Positions 25,501 through 32,577 of a stretch of DNA of 64,000 bases are shown piece after piece. Numbering within the stretch: position 1 is the stretch's first letter; every line of letters begins with the position of its first letter. The stretch covers positions 1 to 64,000 of the forward strand of contig JAFQCM010000127.1 in the NCBI GenBank assembly GCA_017399445.1, read 5' to 3'. The position numbers and the translations under genes were made by a program. A model generated the notes under the pieces. That model did no database searches. It had not been told where the DNA came from and saw only the letters and a program-made list of their open reading frames with translations. The stretch comes from Lachnospiraceae bacterium (GTDB lineage Bacteria; Bacillota; Clostridia; Lachnospirales; Lachnospiraceae).

Positions 25501-27405
25501 ATGAACGAGAAAAAAGAGTTTAAACCTTATATCCCGGCAGAGAAGATTACTCCTGAATTTACATTAACCTCTATTCTTATGGGGATTCTTCTTGCCGTAG
25601 TATTTGGGGCAGCCAATGCGTACTTAGGACTTAGAGTTGGGATGACTGTTTCTGCATCTATTCCTGCTGCTGTAATTGCCATGGGTGTCATCCGGGTAGT
25701 TATGCGTAAAAATTCTATTTTAGAAAGTAATATGGTGCAGACAGTAGGGTCCGCAGGGGAATCTGTGGCAGCAGGTGCTATTTTTACACTTCCTGCATTG
25801 TTTTTATGGGCCGCGGAAGGAAGAATGGATAAACCAAGTCTTTTTGAGATTACATTAATTGCATTGTTAGGTGGCCTTTTAGGTGTGATTTTTATGGTTC
25901 CATTAAGGAATGCTTTGATTGTAAAAGAACATGGAGTTTTACCATATCCGGAAGGTAGTGCATGTGCAGAGGTTCTTTTAGCAGGAGAAGAGGGGGGAGC
26001 AAATGCAACAACGGTATTTGCAGGAATGGGTTTTTCAGCTTTATTCAAATTTATTATTGATGGATTAAAGGTGGTTCCCAGTGAGGTTTCACTTAAAATA
26101 AAAGGTTATCATGGTGAAATAGGCACACAGATATATCCGGCAGTAATGAGTGTAGGGTATATTTGCGGTCCAAGGATTTCTTCCTATATGTTTGCAGGTG
26201 GTGTTCTGAGCTGGTTAGTTTTGATTCCAATGATTGTATTATTTGGGGAACAGCTTGTACTATATCCGGGAACAGAGCCAATTGGTGAAATGTTTGCAAG
26301 TGGTGGGGCTTCTGCAATCTGGAGTTCCTACATTCGTTACATTGGTGCAGGGGCATTAGCAGCTGGTGGTATTATTAGTCTCATAAAATCATTTCCTCTT
26401 ATTGTACGTACATTTCGGGATGCACTAAAGAGTATGAAAGGGACTTCTAGAGAGGAAGCGACACGTACATCAAGAGATTTAGGGATTGGTGTGGTAATTG
26501 TAGGGATTGTAGCAATTACTGTTTTCATTTGGTTAGTTCCGACTATCCCGGTCAGCCTTTTAGGTGCAGTTATAGTTGTGGTGTTTGGTTTCTTCTTTGC
26601 TACAGTATCTTCTCGTATGGTGGGGCTTGTAGGTAGCAGTAATAATCCAGTATCAGGTATGGCCATTGCAACCCTTTTAATTGCTACAGTTATTTTAAAA
26701 GTTACAGGTGATGGTGGCATACATGGTATGCAGGGAGCAATTGCAATTGGCTCTATTATTTGTATTGTGGCAGCAATTGCTGGTGATACTTCACAAGATT
26801 TAAAGACTGGATATCTTTTAGGTGCAACACCTAAAAAGCAGCAGATTGGTGAGCTGATAGGTGTTGTAGCAGCATCTCTTGCCATTGGTGTTACACTATA
26901 TTTGTTGGACAAGGCATGGGGATTTGGTTCAGAGCAGTTGGCAGCGCCACAGGCCACCTTAATGAAAATGATTATTGAAGGGGTGATGGAAAGCAATCTT
27001 CCATGGGCATTGGTATTTATTGGTGTGTCTGTAGCCATTGTAGTTGAAATACTGGGGATTCCGGTTCTTCCTTTTGCCATTGGTGTTTATTTACCAGTTC
27101 AGTTAAATGCCTGTATTATGGCAGGTGGGTTGATACGCCTTGCCTTTGACAAGATGAAAGGAAAAGAAGAAGAGAAAAAGCAAATTATCAATGATGGTAT
27201 TTTGTATTGTTCCGGTATGATTGCAGGAGAAGGATTAGTGGGAATTATTCTTGCAGTTCTTGCTATATTTGGATTGGATCAGCTAATTGATTTATCAAAA
27301 TACATGAATGTTCCTGAATTGGTAAGTAGTGTGGGCAGTCTTATAGTGTATGCACTAATAATTTTGTCCTTGTTGAAATTTTCTATATGGAAAAAGAGAA
27401 AATAA
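25501..27405 (+). CDS. OPT family oligopeptide transporter
   Basis: A 634-residue polytopic membrane protein of the OPT family, which moves short peptides or metal-chelating peptide compounds with protons. The N-terminal EFTLTSILMGILLAVVFGAA and NAYLGLRVGMTVSASIPAAV, the EGSACAEVLLAGEEGG segment, and FPLIVRTFRDA match the bacterial subfamily. The ATG at 25501 is favoured by AAGGAG six bases before it over an in-frame ATG five codons earlier. A PqqD-like gene follows after 4 bases. Confidence 0.93.
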   Translation: MNEKKEFKPYIPAEKITPEFTLTSILMGILLAVVFGAANAYLGLRVGMTVSASIPAAVIAMGVIRVVMRKNSILESNMVQTVGSAGESVAAGAIFTLPALFLWAAEGRMDKPSLFEITLIALLGGLLGVIFMVPLRNALIVKEHGVLPYPEGSACAEVLLAGEEGGANATTVFAGMGFSALFKFIIDGLKVVPSEVSLKIKGYHGEIGTQIYPAVMSVGYICGPRISSYMFAGGVLSWLVLIPMIVLFGEQLVLYPGTEPIGEMFASGGASAIWSSYIRYIGAGALAAGGIISLIKSFPLIVRTFRDALKSMKGTSREEATRTSRDLGIGVVIVGIVAITVFIWLVPTIPVSLLGAVIVVVFGFFFATVSSRMVGLVGSSNNPVSGMAIATLLIATVILKVTGDGGIHGMQGAIAIGSIICIVAAIAGDTSQDLKTGYLLGATPKKQQIGELIGVVAASLAIGVTLYLLDKAWGFGSEQLAAPQATLMKMIIEGVMESNLPWALVFIGVSVAIVVEILGIPVLPFAIGVYLPVQLNACIMAGGLIRLAFDKMKGKEEEKKQIINDGILYCSGMIAGEGLVGIILAVLAIFGLDQLIDLSKYMNVPELVSSVGSLIVYALIILSLLKFSIWKKRK

Positions 27406-27409
27406 AATT

Positions 27410-27757
27410 ATGAAACAGAAAAATGCAAAATCAGAAAATTATTTAGAACGTTGTCCTATGAGGAAGGAAGAAATCCCGTGGTCTGTAGATAAAAGAGGAA
27501 TTGTTACACTAGAGATTACAAACACAGGCTTTTTCCATTGGATCGCACAGAAATTTTTTGGAAGACCAAAAGTCAGTCATATTCATTTAGATGAAATAGG
27601 AAGTTTTGTATGGCCTCTTATGGATGGAGAAAGGGATATGATTGCGTTAGGGGTTTTAGTGAAAGAACACTTTGGAGAAGAAGCAGAACCTTTATATGAG
27701 CGTCTGGCAAAATACGTTCAGATATTGGAGAGTTATACGTTTATTTATTGGAAGTAG
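27410..27757 (+). CDS. PqqD-like protein (possible peptide-binding RRE fold)
   Basis: A 115-residue protein with the PqqD pattern: NYLERCPMRKEEIPWSV, GIVTLEITNTGFF, HLDEIGSFVWPLMDGERDMI, then VKEHFGEEAEPLYERLAKYV. PqqD proteins and related RiPP recognition elements bind leader peptides for modification. No radical SAM or precursor gene is nearby; the only partner is the OPT transporter 4 bases upstream. A role in peptide binding for transport is inference. The start is uncertain, since no good ribosome site precedes the ATG. Confidence 0.8.
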   Translation: MKQKNAKSENYLERCPMRKEEIPWSVDKRGIVTLEITNTGFFHWIAQKFFGRPKVSHIHLDEIGSFVWPLMDGERDMIALGVLVKEHFGEEAEPLYERLAKYVQILESYTFIYWK

Positions 27758-27760
27758 GAG

Positions 27761-27817
27761 AAAAGAGCTTTTGCAAAATAACTGGGTAGTCAGTTATGGA
27801 GCAGGAGCTTTTTTGCA
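27761..27817 (+). terminator. Probable terminator after the PqqD-like gene
   Basis: An inner stem ATAACTG (27778-27784) with CAGTTAT (27791-27797) is nested in an imperfect outer pairing of AAAAGAGC and GAGCTTTTTT. A T run ends at about 27814. Confidence 0.5.
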
Positions 27818-27880
27818 TTCCAATTCGATTAAAAAAGAGTTTGTAATATACGGTGGCAGAAAAAGTTCCTAAAAATTTTA

Positions 27881-27909
27881 TTGAAATATCTAAATTCATT
27901 TGATAGAAT
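27881..27909 (+). promoter_or_regulatory. Sigma-A promoter of the small secreted protein gene
   Basis: TTGAAA (27881-27886) and TAGAAT (27904-27909) separated by 17 bases, with TG before the -10 box. Confidence 0.6.
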
Positions 27910-27996
27910 TATTGTGTATTTTTACCTTGTAAAAAGTGTGAAAAGATTTGCGGAGGATAATTATTGGTATTGAAATGCAGGAAGGAGGAAGCTTTG

Positions 27997-28404
27997 ATGC
28001 ACATTAGGAAAAAGAAACTTGTATGTTTTATGTTAATGATATTCGTGTTCTTATCAGGAATGTATTTTGAGAATGTGAAAACAGATTTTTCAGTGGTATG
28101 TGCATCAAATGAGACAACCAATTCCTATATTATGTCATATGATGCCGTTATAATGGAAGCAGAGCACTGCACAACAGAAATGATGGGGATTCGTAATAGT
28201 ATAGGGATAAAACAGTTTGTAAGTCGTTACATTACTCACAAAAGAGACAGTAGAAATCCCCTTGATTTTCTGTGTTCAAATAGTTTTTGCTTATCTGAAG
28301 GAAGAAGTTTTACTAGGTTTGAAACGACATGTTTTCTGAATCAATATCAGGAAGAATTTGTCTTAAATTATATTCATAAATCTGATGGAAAAAAACGAGT
28401 CTAA
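27997..28404 (+). CDS. Small secreted or anchored protein, unknown
   Basis: A 135-residue protein starting with a basic stretch and a hydrophobic core (residues 7-24), consistent with a signal peptide or anchor. The mature part contains five Cys and no recognised domain. The ATG at 27997 follows GAAGGAGGAAGC closely; an earlier in-frame start lies upstream of that site. It stands alone between the PqqD-like gene and the Na/Pi transporter with its own promoter. Confidence 0.6.
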   Translation: MHIRKKKLVCFMLMIFVFLSGMYFENVKTDFSVVCASNETTNSYIMSYDAVIMEAEHCTTEMMGIRNSIGIKQFVSRYITHKRDSRNPLDFLCSNSFCLSEGRSFTRFETTCFLNQYQEEFVLNYIHKSDGKKRV

Positions 28405-28527
28405 ATATGTTCCCATTTTGAGCCTATGAATACATAGGTTTATTAGAGTGTATAAAATTTTATATGCATATTAGAAATAGCGTAATAGGAAATGCAAATA
28501 AGATAAAAGCAGAAAGGATTTAATATT

Positions 28528-30171
28528 ATGTCATTTACATATTTGATGGGATTACTCGGAGGTTTAGCATTGTTTCTTTATGGAATGCAAATGATGAGTA
28601 CAGGTTTAGAAGCAGCGGCAGGGAATAAAATGAAAGTTATCCTTGAGAAACTTACTGCCAACAGATTTATTGGTGTTTTAGTAGGGGCATTAATTACTGC
28701 AGTGATTCAGTCATCTTCAGCAACAACAGTAATGGTAGTGGGATTTGTAAATTCTGGGATGATGACATTAAGTCAGGCAGTATGGATTATTATGGGGGCC
28801 AACATTGGAACCACCATAACAGGTCAGTTAATCGCTTTGGATGTGGGAGAAATTGCACCATTGATTGCCTTTTTGGGCGTTGCTGCAATTGTATTTGTGA
28901 AAAATGAAAAAGTACATCATATAGGAGAAATCTTAGCAGGTTTAGGGGTATTATTTATTGGAATGGATATGATGGGTTCCGCAATGAAACCACTTGCTGA
29001 TTCAGAAGAATTTGTAGGATTACTCACAAAATTTGAAAATCCAATACTTGGAATTTTAGCTGGTACGGTCTTTACCGCATTAATTCAGTCATCTTCGGCA
29101 TCGGTAGGTATTTTACAGGCATTAGCAGGAAGTGGAGTCATAGGATTAAATAGTGCTGCATTTGTGTTGTTTGGACAAAATATTGGTACTTGTATTACTG
29201 CTTTACTGGCTTCTATTGGAACAAGTAGAAATGCAAAAAGAGCTACAGTAATTCATATTATGTTTAATGTGTTTGGTACCATTGTATTTACCATCCTTTG
29301 TTTGGTAACACCGCTTATTTCTCTGGTGCAGGGATGGACTCCGGATAATGCTCCGGCACAAATAGCTAACTTGCATACTATGTTTAATATTGTTACAACC
29401 TTGTTGCTGCTTCCGGTTGGTACATGGTTGACAAAGATTGCTACTGTAATACTTAGAGATAAGGGTGAAACAGAGGAGGCAGGTTTAAAAGTGCAGTATT
29501 TATTGGATATCAAGCATATTCATGCAGATAAACTAGGTGCTTCTGTTATTTGTATGGAGGGAATTAAAAAAGAATTAATGCGAATGATGGAAATGGCAAA
29601 AAGTAATGTATTTGAGGCATTTGACGTGTTTGCTAATAAAGGAGCAGAAAAATATCCGGCTATTGAAAAGAGAGAAGAGTATGTAGACTTTTTAAACAAA
29701 GAAATCTCTACTTATATCACAAATGCTATTTCTTATGAAAGTACAAATTCCGGTAGTCAGATTTTTAATTCATTATTTTCTATTACAAGTAATATAGAAA
29801 GAATTAGTGATCATGCTATGAATATTGCAGGATATTCTAATATGATAGGAGAAAGAAAAATTACCTTTTCCAAACAGGCAAATGATGAATTAACAGAAAT
29901 GAAAAAAGTATGCAGTTCATTATTTGAATTATTATTAGAAAAACCTGAGGATGTAATTGAGTGGCATGAAAAAGTAGCATGTATGGAACAGAAAATTGAT
30001 GATATGACCATACAATATAGAGAAAATATGTATGAAAGAATTCAAGGCGGTTCTTGTACAGATGAAGGTAGTATCCTATTCTCTGAGTTACTTACAGATT
30101 TTGAACGAATTGGTGATCATGCGCTTAACATATCTAATGATATGCTAAAGATTGCAATGATTGAAAAATAG
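28528..30171 (+). CDS. Na/Pi cotransporter family protein with PhoU domain
   Basis: A 547-residue protein of the NptA/YjbB type. Two inverted membrane repeats carry the QSSSATT and QSSSASV motifs, followed by GANIGTT and GQNIGTC. The soluble C-terminal 200 residues form a PhoU-like helical domain (RISDHAMNIAGYS and RIGDHALNISND). Exchanges sodium and phosphate; the direction is not clear in bacteria. The ribosome site AAAGGA lies before the ATG. The next gene starts 18 bases after its stop. Confidence 0.93.
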   Translation: MSFTYLMGLLGGLALFLYGMQMMSTGLEAAAGNKMKVILEKLTANRFIGVLVGALITAVIQSSSATTVMVVGFVNSGMMTLSQAVWIIMGANIGTTITGQLIALDVGEIAPLIAFLGVAAIVFVKNEKVHHIGEILAGLGVLFIGMDMMGSAMKPLADSEEFVGLLTKFENPILGILAGTVFTALIQSSSASVGILQALAGSGVIGLNSAAFVLFGQNIGTCITALLASIGTSRNAKRATVIHIMFNVFGTIVFTILCLVTPLISLVQGWTPDNAPAQIANLHTMFNIVTTLLLLPVGTWLTKIATVILRDKGETEEAGLKVQYLLDIKHIHADKLGASVICMEGIKKELMRMMEMAKSNVFEAFDVFANKGAEKYPAIEKREEYVDFLNKEISTYITNAISYESTNSGSQIFNSLFSITSNIERISDHAMNIAGYSNMIGERKITFSKQANDELTEMKKVCSSLFELLLEKPEDVIEWHEKVACMEQKIDDMTIQYRENMYERIQGGSCTDEGSILFSELLTDFERIGDHALNISNDMLKIAMIEK

Positions 30172-30189
30172 AAGGAGTGTTTCATACTA

Positions 30190-31458
30190 ATGAGGAGATG
30201 GAAAGTAGACAAAAAATATATAGTGATTGCCGGGTTAGCATTAATTATCATACTAGTGGCCCTTGTTTTTAATAATCTTTTAGAACAAGGGTCAAAGTAT
30301 GATGAAATCAGAACTACAATAAGCAATACAATGCTTCCGATTATTGCCGGATTTATATTAGCTTATTTGTTAAATCCGGTAATGAAATGCACAGAGAAGT
30401 ATATTTTTACGCCATTGGCAAAACATATTTTTAAGAAGAAAGATAAAGAACGTAAGCAAAAGAAGTTGTCCCGTTCTTTAGGAGTGATTACCACAATGGC
30501 ACTTTTTATGCTACTCCTAATTGGCGGATTTTGTTTAGTGATACCACAAATATATGTTTCTGTTGCAAAGATTGTAGAAGAGGTACCTGCTTATTACGGG
30601 GAACTTGAGAAGTTAGCAAATTCTTTTATTGAGAATGATAATGAACTGAGCAAATATATTTTAGGTTTATTAGATACTGCATATGTACAAGGGATGGAAT
30701 ATGTAAATACTGTAGTACTTCCTAATATAGATAAGATTTTAAAGGGAATTACAACAGGAATTATTGGAGGAATAAAAACTACCTTTAATGTAGTATTAGC
30801 CATTATTATTTCGATTTATGTATTGTTCGAAAAAGAAAATTTGATTTCTTATGGTAAAAAGTTAACATATTCCTATCTTAAGAGAAAGCATGCCAATATG
30901 CTGATTAAAGGTGTAAGGTATGTGAATATGGTATTTGGTGGCTTTATTAATGGAAAAATCATAGATTCATTCATTATTGGTATTTTGTGTTATATATTTA
31001 TGTTAGTTGCAGGATTTGAATATGCAGTCCTCATTAGTATTATTGTTGGGATAACAAATGTAATTCCTTATTTTGGACCATTTATTGGTGCTATTCCAAG
31101 TATATTAATTTTACTTATGACAGAACCAAAGCAGGGATTGATATTTGCTGTATTTATTCTGATTTTGCAGCAGTTAGATGGTAATGTGATTGGTCCATTA
31201 ATTTTAGGAGACCGCTTAAAGATTTCTAGTATGTGGATATTAATTGCCATATTAATTGGTGGTGGATTATTTGGTGTAGCCGGAATGATATTAGGTGCAC
31301 CTACACTGGCTTGTATTTATGCGTTACTCGGAAAGGATACAAGGCGGAGATTAGAGAAAAAAGAACTTCCAGTGGAAAGCGGAGCCTATTTGTTCCTTGA
31401 TAGGGTAAATGAAGAAATGAAAGTAGAATACTTTAATGACACACGTAAAGAAGAATAA
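30190..31458 (+). CDS. AI-2E family (PerM-like) transporter
   Basis: A 422-residue membrane protein with about eight helices and the family signature near GGFINGKIIDSFIIGILCY, NVIPYFGPFIGAIPS and LQQLDGNVIGPLILGDRLKI. Members are proposed exporters of AI-2, Na+/H+ antiporters or permeases of unknown substrate, so the name should not be read as function. The proposed ATG has GGAG rather far upstream. Ends at a strong terminator. Confidence 0.9.
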   Translation: MRRWKVDKKYIVIAGLALIIILVALVFNNLLEQGSKYDEIRTTISNTMLPIIAGFILAYLLNPVMKCTEKYIFTPLAKHIFKKKDKERKQKKLSRSLGVITTMALFMLLLIGGFCLVIPQIYVSVAKIVEEVPAYYGELEKLANSFIENDNELSKYILGLLDTAYVQGMEYVNTVVLPNIDKILKGITTGIIGGIKTTFNVVLAIIISIYVLFEKENLISYGKKLTYSYLKRKHANMLIKGVRYVNMVFGGFINGKIIDSFIIGILCYIFMLVAGFEYAVLISIIVGITNVIPYFGPFIGAIPSILILLMTEPKQGLIFAVFILILQQLDGNVIGPLILGDRLKISSMWILIAILIGGGLFGVAGMILGAPTLACIYALLGKDTRRRLEKKELPVESGAYLFLDRVNEEMKVEYFNDTRKEE

Positions 31459-31558
31459 ACTGGCACATGAACAGAAAAAGTGTTGTGTTACAATGCTACA
31501 AGCGAAATATCATGAACTTATATAATTTCATAATTGGATAAAAGTTTCTACAAACTAC

Positions 31559-31612
31559 CGTAATAGTTTACTATAAGTCTTAAAAGATTATAGTAAGCTA
31601 TTACGTTTTTTT
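31559..31612 (+). terminator. Strong intrinsic terminator
   Basis: CGTAATAG then TTTACTATAA (31559-31576) pairs with TTATAGTAAG then CTATTACG (31588-31605), an 18-bp stem with one mismatch, followed by seven T. It ends the Na/Pi - AI-2E transcript. Confidence 0.9.
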
Positions 31613-31808
31613 GTGCAGATATTAGGAAAGAATAAATATGATATAGAAAAAGATATATGGAGGAAATTATGGAAATTTTTCTTCTTATTTGTATTGCAAA
31701 TGCATTTGCATGTTCTATGAGCGGAACGTCTGTATATGAGTAAAGGAAGGTTATTCCAAATACTTGAATAAAGGTAAGGGGTATTGGTGAGAATAGAAGG
31801 TGGATACA

Positions 31809-31958
31809 ATGTGTTGGGATAAAAGGTTAAAGATACATACAGGGGGCAGAGATGCTGATAAGGAAGACGAATATCATTATCCATATGAGCCTACTTCTTA
31901 TTCTGTATTAGAGCGTTTGACAGACAGTGGATACTTGAACAGTAACAAATTTTCTTAA
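31809..31958 (+). pseudogene. N-terminal relic of a SAM-dependent methyltransferase
   Basis: ATG at 31809 opens a 49-residue frame with DEYHYPYEPTSYSVLERLTD and SGYL, then TAA. I recall this as the N-terminus of a class I methyltransferase family in Lachnospiraceae, where it leads into a DYGCGKGR SAM site. That site is missing here. There is no good ribosome site, and the flanks 31613-31808 carry no other readable gene. Confidence 0.45.
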
Positions 31959-32047
31959 AGTTCTTTAAAAAATTGATGATTTTGCTTTATTTAAGTTAGC
32001 AACTTTGTTATAATGATTTTTGGTGTTTACCAAAATAAGGAGGGATT

Positions 32048-32440
32048 TTGAAAACGGACCAAACTCCAACGGATAGATGTTATTATATTTATGACCAGTA
32101 TCTTCTTAAGGGAATAAACACAAAATAGGATAAAAGGCAGGTTGTTATTTATGCCCGTGTATCTACCAGAAACAAAAAGATGACTTAAAAACTGGAACCA
32201 ATTATTAGAAGAAGTGATGGTAAAACATATAAAAATATTAATAAAACAGCAAAAATAAAAAAATTAGAAAAACAGTTGCGAAGAGAACAGAGATGTTTCT
32301 CCCGTAAATATGAAAATTTAAAGAAAGGAGAGTCCACTCAAAAAAATATACAAAAACAGAAGCGGAAGGTACAGAAACTTTATCATAGAATAGAAAATAT
32401 TCGTACGGATTACTTTAATAAAACGCAAGCTTTAATTTAA
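32048..32440 (+). mobile_element. Decayed IS607-type element (TnpA-TnpB remnant)
   Basis: One frame, broken by two internal stops, reads a short TnpA piece (QVVIYARVSTRN, the N-terminal strand of the IS607 serine recombinase, normally YARVSTxNQKDDL) and then a TnpB middle piece (DGKTYKNINKTAKIKKLEK, LRREQRCFSRKYENLKKG, HRIENIRTDY). The recombinase core and most of TnpB are deleted. A further LSREITTMEC at about 32490-32525 may be the TnpB C-terminus. TTG at 32048 still has AAGGAGG before it. The element cannot be active. Confidence 0.75.
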
Positions 32441-32577
32441 GAGATACAACAACTTACGAAGTAGCATAATCAGATAAACGTAAGAATGTACCGATGACTT
32501 AGTCGGGAAATTACGACTATGGAGTGTACAGGAACTTGTGAGTATATTTAGTCATATTTTGAGTGGTAGGCAAGTCA

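Noticed and set aside
26337-27080. 247-residue minus-strand frame opposite the OPT gene
   Set aside because: Antisense of a well-recognised transporter. The Pro/Thr/Ile-rich composition mirrors its Gly/Val-rich helices.
27672-27872. 66-residue frame across the end of the PqqD-like gene
   Set aside because: Out of frame with PqqD, runs through the terminator hairpin, and has no ribosome site.
28421-28440. Terminator from CCTATG/CATAGG after the secreted protein gene
   Set aside because: Only a 6-bp AT-rich stem without a clear T run; too weak to list as a feature.
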